A stretch of 64,000 nucleotides of DNA from Rosa chinensis (Eukaryota > Streptophyta > Magnoliopsida > Rosales > Rosaceae), in NCBI RefSeq assembly GCF_002994745.2, contig NW_020126818.1, positions 124,001 through 188,000 of the forward strand. Reading direction: 5' to 3'. Positions 11,660-21,960 of this stretch are shown here, piece after piece. How positions within the stretch are numbered: the first letter of the stretch is position 1; every line of letters starts with the position of its first letter. The translations under genes and the position numbers were made by a program. The notes beneath the pieces are model-generated. The model did not search any database, had not been told where the DNA came from, and saw only the letters and a list, made by a program, of their open reading frames with translations.

Positions 11660-13939
11660 TGATGTCGCTCTTGGGAAGCGACCAATTTAACCCTGAAATG
11701 TCATTAGTAGTATAAAGTAAGTAGGGATCGTTCTATTCCGGGGATTGAGGGTACACCTGTCAATGTAAGACAATTTAAACAATTAAAATAAAAACAAAGT
11801 ATACTATTCACATATAAACACTATTCACGAATTTAGGGGGGTTTTAGGTTTTTGGTTTTTCGAAAATTAAAAACAAGAATTAAAACTAAGTATAAACAAA
11901 AACACAAATACAAGAATGAAATGTAAGAAACAAAGATTAAAACCAACTTTACAATTGAATTCGAATTAACTCTACATTGTTCTTCCAAGTCATGTGAAAG
12001 GAGTTGATCATGTGAAACATTCGAAAGCAAACGATTTCCCATATTTTACTTTTCAATGCTAATTAATCTAAATGAAAGCACATAGATTAATCCTATCAAA
12101 CATGTAATCAAACCCTAGAAAGCTAGTCAATCATACATGTTCAACGCAAGAAGTTCAAGGAAAGGCTATCAACTCAAGTGTACAACTTAGTATGAATAAG
12201 TTCACCTAATTGCAATCCTCTTCAATTGAATTCGATTTTTGTCCAAAACCTTTACTACTTTGATTCAAGTTTACACAAAACGAAAAGTCGATTTCATGTT
12301 CTTAAACCTAGCACCAATTATATCAAAACCCTAAGTGTTTGCAACCACATAAGATTAAAATACAAAAGTTATCTATAAAGCAAATTCAATCGAACAATCA
12401 CACATAAGCAACTTTGGAATCACAACATAGAAATCGAAAATCCTTAATCAATCATAAATTTTCAGAATATAAACCTTGTTCAAACATCAATGTCAACTAG
12501 AAACAATTCTCACGAAACAAAGCAAGATTACAAAGAAAGAGGTTGAATTACACCGTGAGATGGAGATGGGGATGAAGGATGAAACGTTATGGATTCTTGA
12601 ATCTCGAAAGCAAGCTTCAAGGTGGAGGATGGATGATGATGCTCACGGCTCCTTCTTCTTCTTCTTCTCCCTTGCTTGAAACGTTGAATGCACTAGAGGA
12701 TGGAGAGAGCTTTCGCGTAGAGAGAATTTTCTGAATTATGGGGTGGTAAAACGTCTAGCATAGGGGGAGTATATATAGGGGACGTTGGCCTTGGTCTCCA
12801 AGTCTTCATGAATCTTCTATTATTTTCCAAGGAATTATCAGAAAATGCCACATAACTTCAACCAATCACAAATTGCCATGTAAGCCCTGGTGTGTCATCC
12901 AACCAATCATAAGCCTTCAAAATAAGTCCCAAATATATTATTGCCGAATATCCATGAATTAATTCTGATTTTCTTCTTTATTTTCGGCCAAAATTGCTTT
13001 AGGAATTGTAGGAACGAATCTGGACTTGTTTTTGAACCTTTTCTTCCTTAAATCTCTCCATGGACTTCCTTTAATGTCTCCCCTTGATTTTCTCTTGATT
13101 TTCATGACAAAATACAGATTTTATTCCTCATTTTCGTCCAAAATATATTGAGGGGATTTAGGAGCGAATTTGGACTTGTTTTGAGCTTTTTCTTGTTGCA
13201 CAATCCCTTGAAACTCTCCCTATAATATTTCCAACGTTTTTCCTTGATTTCTTCTTGATTTTTCACATTATCTTCATGATTTCCCATGGCAAAATCAGAT
13301 TTAATTCCCAAAAATATCTCCATTTCGTCACAAAACCCTAATTCCATGGGCTTTTACGGGCCTTGATCCATTTTGCCGAAAATCCAACTCAAATCCGTAA
13401 AGTTCTTGGGCCTCGTTGCTTCAACTTCAAGCCTTTTCATCCTCCAACGCAAAACACATTATTTTTCCATTTCTTTTTCATGGTTGCGTTGGAAACTTGC
13501 TAGGGAAGCCTTCCTCCATTTCGTAGGATTTCCTGGTTGGACTAGGAAAGCTTATTTCTTCATTTCTGCTCAAATGTGTGGGCCGTTTTCTCTCATATTC
13601 GTTCGTCTTGATGTTCGCAAGCTCCTCTTTCCATTCGTGTATTCATTTCCACTTTTTAGCTCGGAGGTCCTGAAAATAGAAACTATACTTAAAATAGAAA
13701 CTTTCTAAAAAAATGAAAATAGAAACTTACTAAAAATGAAAAATAGAAACTTTCCTAAACTGAAAAATGGAAACTTGCCAGAAATGAGAAATGAAAACTA
13801 CAGAAATGGAAACTTTCTACAATAAGGAACTTTCCCAATCAAAGAATGGAAACTTTCCAAAACAGGGATTTTTCAAGGAAATGGCGCAGAAAAATGTAGG
13901 GAAATGCAGTTAAAACGTCGCATTAAAATGCTCCTATCA
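11660..13939 (-). repeat. LTR 3 of the tandem non-coding A element (5' LTR in element sense)
   Basis: This 2280-bp LTR ends ATGCTCCTATCA, followed directly by the TSD gcatc (13940-13944) and the resumed gag. It adjoins the second PBS. It appears identical to the other two LTRs. Confidence 0.95.
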
Positions 13940-13944
13940 GCATC

Positions 13945-15229
13945 TATTAGGGAACTCTCCACCGCAACTGTTGAAGGAGGACCCCCTACAGGCATAGTAT
14001 ACCCTGCCCCTGCAGCTGGAAGACAGGCAGAGTTCGAGCTTAAGAGTGGATTGTTGCACAAGCTCCCTATCTTCCATGGACTTAATATGGAGGATGCTAA
14101 CAAGCACGTACGAGAATTCCAATCTGTTTGTGCAAACATGCAACCACAAGGGGCGGATGAAAACCTTCTTAAGATGAGAGCATTTCCATTCTCTCTAGCT
14201 GATAGAGCCAAGGATTGGCTATATGAACTTCCTGCAGGACGTATCACGTCATGGGAAACAATGAGAAAGGCATTCTTGGAGAAATACTTCCCAGCTTCAA
14301 AGGTCATCACACTTAGGAAGAAGCTCAGTGGGATAGAGCAAGCCCATGATGAGTCCTATGCTGCCTACTACGAGAGGTTCAACTCCCTACTTGCACAATG
14401 TCCTCAACATCAAATGAAGGATGAGACCCTACTTACATGTTTCTATGAAGGACTCTTACCCTTGGAAAGGCAAATGCTGGATGCTGCAGCTGGAGGAGCT
14501 TTTGTGGATAAGTCACCTGCGGTTGGGAGGGAACTTATAGCTAATCGTGCCCTAAACTCCCAACAGTATGAGGGTGTGAGACAACCCACTCGTAGGGTAA
14601 ATGAGGTGAGCACTAGTCCTGCCATTGCGGATCAATTGAGCAAACTCACCCTTCTTGTGAACAAGGTGGCGACTACTCAAGGCCATGGAGGACCCTCTGC
14701 TTGTGGGGTATGCTTTACTCAAGGACATCCTACGGATCAATGTCCTCAACTGAGTGAGAATGGTGGTTGGGAATCTGTGAATGCTATAGGAGGCTATCAA
14801 GGGAACCAAGGGGGTCCCCCACGTCCAAGGTATGATCCATATTCGAATACCTATAACCCTGGATGGAGGGACCACCCCAACTTCAAGTGGACCAACAATG
14901 AAAATGTTCAGAACCCTCTTGGTGGCAGTTTCCAACGTCCTCAAGGACCTCCCTATCAAAGACCTTACATGCCTCTTCAACACAATGTAGGGAATCCCAA
15001 TTCTCACTATGATAAGACGATAGAGGCATTGACTAATTCTACTCAGGCATTGACTAATGCCACACAGACTTTGCTTCAAGGACAACAGACCAATGCCAAG
15101 GATATTGCAGAGCTCAAGAAACAAATGGGACAAGTGGTGGACTTCATGACCAAGTTTCATGAAAGTGGTAAGCTTCCGAGCAACACAATTCAAAACCCAA
15201 AGGGAAGCTTTGAAGGTTCCACCAACTGA
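13945..15229 (+). pseudogene. gag: gag, 3' part, family A (retrotransposon gag domain and zinc knuckle)
   Basis: This is the rest of the gag split at 1417, open to the stop at 15227-15229. It contains the Athila-type retrotrans-gag domain, with motifs such as LKSGLLHKLPIFHG, KMRAFPFSLADRAKDWL and KYFPASKV. One CCHC zinc knuckle (C-X2-C-X4-H-X4-C) lies at about 14702-14743. A Pro/Asn/Gln-rich region and a Gln-rich helical stretch (TQALTNATQTLLQGQQ) follow. Gag forms the particle that packages element RNA. The N-terminal three quarters are about 95% identical to the gag at 54232, but the region around the zinc knuckle is clearly more diverged. Without the insertion the frame would be intact. 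Confidence 0.92.
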
Positions 15230-17192
15230 GGAGAAGAGGAAACCACGTCTAGGCTGAGAAGACGTTAAAACCAAGCGCTACTTGGGAGGCAACCCATGCA
15301 AATCAGATTTGCTTTCTTTATCCTTATCTTTTATTTTTCGTTTTTTTGCTTTTTGTTTTATAGTTATTTTCGTAAATTCCATCCCTAAATACTTAAGTGT
15401 TTCATTGCATGCTTTTAATTGATTACATTGAGGACAATGCAATATTTAAGTGTGGGGGAAGGGATTTATACTTTTGTTTTGAGTCATATTTTGAGTCATA
15501 TATTGAAAAATACAAAAAAATTGAAAAATGTCAAAAATTTAAAAATTTTCGTTGCTTTTGTTTTTGTTTTGAGTCTTAGGATGCCCTTTCAACTGTCTAG
15601 GATGATTCTATATCTCCGAAATCATGACTAAAAGAGGATCACAATATTGAGATGATTTTAAATGGTATTCTTTGGTTAATTGAGATATATGAAAAATGTA
15701 TGCATGTGTAGTGGATATGGATTTCGAAACTTTGGTACAGAAAATATGAGCATGTTAAGATAAGTTTTGATTCATAAAGCCCATGTGAGATATTTGAGCC
15801 ATGTCCCTTTTTCTTGGAGTAAAAATCGAAAATATATATTCTTAATTTCTTGGCGATATTTTGATGATCTCATTATTCTTTCACTTGATTGATTGCTTGC
15901 CATAGATTAAGTTTGATGGACTAGAGAATGCTAGAATTCACTCTTGTGCTTGTTGAGACGTTATATCAATACATGGCCCTGATTCTGGAAGGGATAGAGG
16001 CACCCTAGGGATTACCACCATTGCCAAATAAACCTGTGTCCCCATTTGTGCCCGTCGTGGGACCCCCCTAGATAAGCCCTTTGAGCCTACATTAAGCCTT
16101 TTCATTCATCACCCTTAAAACCCTTAACCATGAAGCTTAGTATAGTTACAACCCTACCCTTTGTTCTAAGAACTTAGTGGAGCTATCTTTTGAGACATAC
16201 TACGTGGGTTTGGTGCTAAGGATGGAAATTGAGAAGAGGTTAAAGTTCAAGTGTGGGGGTAGACTTGTCCATAAAGAAAAAAATATGTGAAAGCCGTGAA
16301 AAATAAAAGAAAGGAAAAAAATTGTACGACTAGAAAAGAAAAGAAAGAAATATTTATGGATTTTAGCCCCCCATACTTAGTGATTTTGGAGTTTACTTTG
16401 AACTGAAGGCTCACTACAGAAAAATTTGGCCTTTGTCCAGTCACTATAGTTCAGGGGAAGTTTCCAATGAAGATTGGGCCCAACATGAAGACATTAGGCC
16501 CCTTTTATGTTACCTCTAGGGAAAGTGACGTTTTTGCAATGCCTTGGTGGATTTCTTGAGGTATCTACATCTACATGTGCTCTGCTAGGTTTTTAGGACA
16601 CTTTGATAAATCCTTACCTTTCGTTTCTTTAAACCTTGAGCCTTAGCCCCATTACAAACCTTGAGAAGACCTTCTTGATCCTTAAGATGGGACAGCCCTT
16701 GATGTGGAGATGAGTTACAAGAGTTGAACCTATGGCTTGGGTCCATCCGTGCAAGTAGTTGGTATCCTTCATGAGATCTTTAAAGAAAATTATACATGTG
16801 CTTTCGTTTCTTGAATTATGTGATATACTTGCTATCTTTCACATATACTTGAGTGTATAAGCTTTTAAGCATTGCCATGATCTGAGAGAAGAAAGAGTGG
16901 ATATAACTTGTGAGGATTTGAATCATACTTGTTTGAAGCATGCTTAACAGAAACCATCACCATTGTTCCAACCAAGTCCTACTTGTGTATATGTAACTTA
17001 TGTGTTTTAATTAACTCTCGAATGCCTAAACATTTATTCTTGGTGAAGTGCTAATCTTGGTGTTGTGAAAGTAAGAGATTGCTGAGACAAAAAGTTGAAG
17101 GGCTATAGAGTCTGTTTCGTGTCAAGTCTTTAATTTTCGTTGAGTCTTAGTATGTGTCTTAGTGTGATTTTGCTAAGGGACTAGCAAAAGCT
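15230..17192 (+). other. 3' UTR of the gag-only A element
   Basis: About 1.96 kb non-coding between the gag stop and the PPT, matching 62060-64000. It contains a hairpin with AGGCAA loop (15282-15297) and two internal PPT-like AAGTGTGGGGG motifs (15448-15458, 16249-16259). Open frames such as 15397-15579 are short and without domains. No env-like gene is seen. Confidence 0.85.
15282..15297 (+). promoter_or_regulatory. Conserved post-stop RNA hairpin (AGGCAA loop)
   Basis: TTGGG-AGGCAA-CCCAT, 53 nt after the gag stop. In this copy only the inner four pairs form. The same position in other copies has TTGGG/CCCAA (62107-62122) or ATGGG/CCCAT (40121-40136 and 28379-28394, minus strand). It is preceded by AGCGCT(G/A)C and lies within an element of about 90 nt conserved across both families. 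Function unknown. Confidence 0.6.
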
Positions 17193-17207
17193 AAGTGTGG
17201 GGGAATT
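17193..17207 (+). promoter_or_regulatory. Polypurine tract of the gag-only A element
   Basis: AAGTGTGGGGGAATT directly precedes the TGATAGG start of the 3' LTR and is identical to the PPT of the non-coding A form. Confidence 0.88.
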
Positions 17208-19574
17208 TGATAGGAGCATTTTAATGCGACGTTTTAACTGCATTTCCCTACATTTTCTGCGTTATTTCCTTAATAAAACTCTGTTTAGGAAAGTTTCCAT
17301 TCTTTGATTGGGAAAGTTCCTATTTGTAGAAAGTTTCTATTTTTGTAGTTTCTATTTATCATTTCTAGTAAGTTTCCATTTTCGGTAGTTTCTATTTGTC
17401 ATTTTTAGAAAGTTTCCCATTTTCAGTTTAGGAAAGTTGCCATTTTTCATTTTAGGAAAGTTTCTATTTTTCTTACTAGTTTCTATTTTCAGGACCTCCG
17501 AGCTAGAAAGTGGAAATGAACTCATAAATGGAAAGAGGAGCTTGCGAACTACAAGGGGAGCAAAGATGAAGTACAAAGGGAAGCACAAATGAGCAGAAAT
17601 GAAGAAAAGAAGTTTTCCTGGTCCAACCAGGAAACCCTGTCCAAAGAGGAAAGCTGGCCAAAACAAGACTCTTGAGCCAACCAAGAATGGAGATCGAATT
17701 AATGAAGTACATGGCATGAGGGAAGCTTCTTGAAGACTCTAGATGATGACATGGCATAAAGGTGACGCATGGAGGCCCAAAAACTCTCAAGACTTGTTGG
17801 ATTTTCGGCTACTTGGATAAAAGCCCACAAAGGCCCATGGAACTAGGGTTTGTGACGCAAACCCTAGCCCTAAAGATGTTTTGCCGTGAAATCCTAGAGA
17901 GAAACAAGGAAGATGACGTGGAAAATCAGGAAATAATAAGAAGATTTTGGTGGAGATTTTCTAGGGAGATTTTCTTGGAATGAGATATTCTTGGAAGAGT
18001 TATCTTGAGCCTTTGCCGTTTAAAGAGAGAGAGAAGCTAGGGATTGCCGTGAGAAATACAAGGAAGGAGAGAGAATTGCCGTGTGAATCAAGAAGTAAAC
18101 AAAGAGATTTCGGCAAAAAGATTTCCTAGAGAGTTTTAAGGAAAGAGAAAAAGGTGGAGACCAAGAAAAGCTTAAATGGAGTCTAGATTCATTCCTAGAA
18201 TTCCTAAAGGAAGTTGGCCGAAATTAAACAAGAAAAATCAGAAATTATCTCAAGGAATTTCGGCAATATTTCTAGGGAATTAAAAGAGAATTTTGTGATT
18301 GGTTGCACCACCTCATAGGGCTTATGTGGCATGCTATCATTGGAGGAAACTATGTGGCATTTTCAGATTAATTCCATGGAAAATAAAGAAGAAATTCACG
18401 GCTTGAAGACCTAGAAGCCGTCCCCTATATATTCCTCTCTTCTCTCAACGTCAAGGAGTTCCTAGTTCCCACTTTTGCGTTTACACTTTGAAGAAAAATC
18501 AGAAAACTCTCTCTAGCCTAGCCGTGTTCATCTCCATCCTCTAGGGCAACCACGAAGTTCAAGCAAGGCCAAGGAAGAAGAGGTCAAGCCGTGCACATCA
18601 TCCATCACCATCCTTGAAGATTGCTTTCGAAATTCAAGAGACCATTCATCACTTCATTCATCTCATCTTCATCACGGTGTAATCTGATTCTCCTTGTACC
18701 TTTGCTTTGTATTTTCGTTGGTTTTGCCTTAGTTGACACATATGTATGAACAAGTGTTGTTTTCTGAAATTTTATGATTAATTGTTAATTTTCAGATTCA
18801 TATATTGTGATTTATGGTTGCTTTTGTGTGAGTGTTTGATTAAATTTGCATGATAGAAATCTTTTGTATGATAATCTTGAATGGTTCGAAACATTTAGGG
18901 TTTTTATGTGAATGTTGCTACGAATTTGAGAACATGGATCAACTTTTTGGTTTTGTGTTCTTGAATCGATAAGTAGTAAAGGTTTTGTACAAAAACTGAA
19001 TTTAATCAAAGAAGATTGCAATTAGGTGAACTTTTTCATACTAAGTTGCACATTTGAGTTGATAGCCTTTCTAGGTGCTTAATGCATTAAACATGACATG
19101 ATTGACTAGCTTTCTAGGGTTTGATTGCATGTTTGATAGGATTAATCTAGGTGCTTTCGCTTAGGTTAATTAGCATTGAAAGTAAAATATGGGAAATTGT
19201 TTGCTTTTGAACGTTTCACATGATCAATTCCTCTTGCATGACTATGATGAACAATGATGAACTTGAATCAATTTTAATCATGAGTTTCGACTTTGATCTT
19301 TGTTCTTGCATCCCATTTATATTTTTATGTTTTTGCATTTTAATTATTTTCTTAACTTAGTTTAATTTTCGAAAACCAAAATCAAAAATATTCCCCCCTT
19401 TTTTCGTAAATATGTCTATATTGTGTAAATAATATACTTTGTTTTAATTTTAATTGTTTAATTGTTTGACAATGACAGGTGTACCCTCAATCCCCGGAAT
19501 AGAACGATCCCTATTTATTCTATACTACTAATGACATTTCAGGGTTAAATTGGTCGCTCCCAAAAGCGACATCA
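17208..19574 (+). repeat. 3' LTR of the gag-only A element
   Basis: A 2367-bp LTR from TGATAGGAGCATTTTAATG to AAAAGCGACATCA. Near its start is an array of GAAAGTTTCTATTTTTCAT-like units (about 17280-17495). Further on are TGGGCC-type and telo-box motifs (about 17820-17870), ATTGG near 18298 and a TATA box at 18425-18433. The last 100 bp hold the conserved U5 segment with TCAATCCCCGG. Family B sequence resumes at 19575. Confidence 0.93.
18425..18433 (+). promoter_or_regulatory. LTR TATA box, family A
   Basis: CTATATATT in context GTCCCCTATATATTCC. The same motif lies at 49134-49141, 51085-51092, 56545-56553 and 32033-32040 in the other plus-strand A LTRs. The transcript start would be about 30 bp downstream (inference). 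Confidence 0.6.
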
Positions 19575-21260
19575 GGGAGGCAACCCATTTCAACCGAAGC
19601 TGTGAAGGAGCCATCAACGAGAGTTTGAAATTTCTATCCCTTCACTTGCTTAGGTTGAATTGTACTTGTGTCTTTGTTTATTGTTTGTTTATTTTACCCT
19701 TCCCTTAAAAAAAAAAAAAAAAAAAAATTTCTATGGTTTTTTTTTAGTGTTTTTTTTTTTTGTTTTGTTTGCTTGAGTCTTAGGATGCCCCTAACGTCTA
19801 GGATGAACATGTCTCTGAATTCATGGCTGAAGGTTTTCACAATCGAAATAGGACTTAATTGAATTTTGTGGTTAATCGACATTGTAATGCTTGTATGAAG
19901 ATTTGAGATAGGATTGTAACTTGGTTCATTAAGCATGCTAGGATGAAGTCTGATTCATTTTACCCTAAGTGAGCTATTGAGCTAAAATACTTTCTTTTCG
20001 AGTGCTTATTGATAAATTCAAAATTTCATGGCTGTATTTGCAAAACCTCATCATTCTTTGAAAATCCAATGATCATGTGCCATAGATTTTAATGGACTAG
20101 AGAGTACTAGAACTCGGCTGTTGTGACTGTCAAAACTTGTATGCCATAATATGCACTGATCCTGGATAGGATAGTAGGCATTAGGGTAACCACCATAGCC
20201 AAACAAGCATGTGTCCCCAACTGTGCCCGTCGTGGGACTCCTTAGAATGAACCCCTTTGAGCCTACGTTGAAAACCTTTGTTTCATCACCCTCACTACCC
20301 TACCATGAGCTTAGTACAGGATATCTCTACCCTTGTCTTAGGGACTTAGTAGAGCATGACATAGTATGTAGGGGTGACGATGACAGACAAGTGTGGGGCG
20401 GGGAAAATCCAAGAAAAAAAAAAAAAAAATTTTGCCGTAAAAATGAAAATGAAAAAGAAAGAAAGAAAAGCGGCAAAAGAGGAGGCAAATTGAAAAGAAA
20501 ACTCTTAGGAAATTGTTGAACTGTGGTTTTGGACTTTCAAATTTGTAGAAGGCTCAAAGTTGAAAATTATGCCTTTGTCCATTCCCATGTTGGTTAGAGT
20601 GATGGTTTGGCCCAAAACAATGATATTTGGTCTGCAAAAATGATGACATAAGGTGGTCCTTATATGCTCTGCTAGGTCCTTAGGATTTTTGTATCCTTAA
20701 TCTTCATTTTGAAAACCCTAGCTTAGCCCCATTACAACATGTTTTAAGTGCTGACTTGATCCTTGAGATGGGCAGTCTTTGGTTAGTGGAGTCAGGTACG
20801 CAGTCGAGCTTATGGTTTAGGTCCATTTGTGCACTTAGTCATTTCATGAGGTCTTTAAAAATTCTTCACAAAATGCGTTTATTGATGAAATATGCAAGCT
20901 GTTTGTTGCCTTACAATTTATTCTCTTGCATATACTGGAGAGTGAAGCTTTTAAGCATAGCCATTTCTGAGAGAAAAATCGAGAGTATGCCCTGTGAGTT
21001 TGGATTGGACTTGTTCGAAACATGCTATCATTCACTGTATAACTTAAGTTCTCCATATCTTGCTTAGTCATATGAATGTCACAGGTTTATTAACCATGGA
21101 ATTATCTATGCAATTTTGATTAAGTGTTTAACGTGAAAGCCATGAGTTTGGAGTCTCTGAGACAACAGTTAGGGGAAGTAGAGTCATTTACTTGTTTTTT
21201 TTTGTTGAGTCGTTGTTTTGTTTTGTATTTTTGTTTTGCTAAGGGACTAGCAAAAGCTAT
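19575..21260 (+). other. 3' UTR of the plus-strand family B element
   Basis: Non-coding and collinear with the complements of 26697-28395 and 38439-40137. It includes a poly-A run near 19709-19727 and a PPT-like AAGTGTGGGG at about 20389. The small open frames here recur in all B copies and are not convincing genes. Confidence 0.82.
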
Positions 21261-21272
21261 GTGTGGGGTAGT
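21261..21272 (+). promoter_or_regulatory. Polypurine tract, family B (plus-strand copy)
   Basis: GTGTGGGGTAGT abuts the LTR start TGATAGGAGCAAAAAAG. Complements are at 26683-26696 and 38425-38438. Confidence 0.82.
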
Positions 21273-21638
21273 TGATAGGAGCAAAAAAGTGTGACAATAT
21301 TATTAATTATGTGCCTCATTTTAGCCTTATTTCTCCCTTAGTTTAGTGTTTTGAGTCATTAAGTCATTTTGAAAGTCTTGTTGAGTGTTTGGAGTGAAAT
21401 AGGCGGAAAAAGTAAAATTCATGAAAAATCCTAGCTGGATCAGGATTCCTAACTGTCAACTATTTTTGCGGTCTTTACATTTTAATTCCCTTTATTTTCT
21501 CTAGAAAATTCTGATATTCTCCTGCTTGTTGTAGGAAACGTTGCCTGGTTGAACTCTTGGAAACAGCAATGATGGAGTCATAAAATAAAGCATTAAGATA
21601 TTTGACCAAGCAATGAAGAAGGGAAATAAAGGAGAAAA

Positions 21639-21839
21639 GACGTTTTCAGTTGAGGAATAAAAGTGAAAGACGTTTCAGCTGGAAAATAAATAAGAGAAAA
21701 GATGTTTTCAGTTGAGGAATAAAAGAAAAAGATGTTTCAGCTGGAAAAATAAATAAGAGAAAGACGTTTCAGCTTGGAAATTAAAGGAATTTCCCCATTA
21801 TGAGAGGAGTTAAGGCCATAAAGGAGACGTTTCAGTTGG
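21639..21839 (+). repeat. Enhancer-like tandem repeat in the family B U3
   Basis: Six degenerate units of about 30 bp. GACGTTTTCAGTTGAGGAAT alternates with G(A/C)TGTTTCAGCTGGAAAA-type units, ending just upstream of the CCAAT and TATA motifs. Unit number differs between B LTRs: more in 23530-23704, fewer in 37975-38080. ACGT-core motifs suggest bZIP-type sites (inference). Confidence 0.6.
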
Positions 21840-21860
21840 GAAAGCCAACCAATGCTCCCC

Positions 21861-21868
21861 TATAAATA
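21861..21868 (+). promoter_or_regulatory. Family B LTR TATA box
   Basis: TATAAATA, with AACCAAT 9-15 bp upstream. The complement is at 37890-37897 and 45482-45489 in the minus-strand B element; the latter lies in its 5' LTR. Confidence 0.65.
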
Positions 21869-21891
21869 GGCAACGTGCAGAACAGAATTAG

Positions 21892-21960
21892 CATCACTTC
21901 CCAGCCAAGATCACTTCCCAGCCAAGATAATTCATTGCCTATCACTTCCCAGCCAAGATC
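21892..21960 (+). repeat. Short tandem repeat downstream of the B TATA box
   Basis: ATCACTTCCCAGCCAAG occurs three times, the third after a short spacer, 25-100 bp downstream of the TATA box and so in the predicted transcribed leader. Complementary copies lie at about 37770-37865 and 45370-45457. Confidence 0.7.

Larger units (their letters stand above)
1418..13939 (-). mobile_element. Non-coding family A element in LTR-int-LTR-int-LTR tandem form
   Basis: Three LTRs of 2280 bp (1418-3697, 6538-8817, 11660-13939) alternate with two internal regions of 2840 and 2842 bp. On the minus strand each unit reads LTR, PBS, leader, 3' UTR, PPT, LTR. No gag or pol is present: the leader joins almost directly to the AGGCAA hairpin that follows gag or pol in other copies. 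By eye the two 5.1-kb units differ only by single bases in T runs (near 5395/10515 and 5810/10920). The 5-bp TSD gcatc bounds the whole block. It is a LARD-like non-autonomous derivative, either expanded by unequal LTR recombination or duplicated by assembly. Confidence 0.93.
1..19574 (+). mobile_element. Family A Athila-like gag-only LTR retrotransposon (5' end outside window)
   Basis: This plus-strand element consists of the leader (1-1136), gag (1137-1417 and 13945-15229), a 3' UTR (15230-17192), a PPT and the 3' LTR (17208-19574). Its gag is split by a minus-strand element at 1418-13939. No protease, RT, RNase H or integrase lies between the gag stop and the 3' UTR, whereas the related copy at 47935 onward carries pol there, so this copy is non-autonomous. 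It lies in the 3' UTR of a family B element, which resumes at 19575. Its 5' LTR and PBS are off the left edge. Confidence 0.9.

Noticed and set aside
20211..21071. Frames in the B 3' UTR (20211-20519, 20756-21067) repeated at 26887-27757 and 38626-39489
   Set aside because: Conserved only because the 3' UTR is repetitive; different copies have different frame ends, and no protein family is recognisable.
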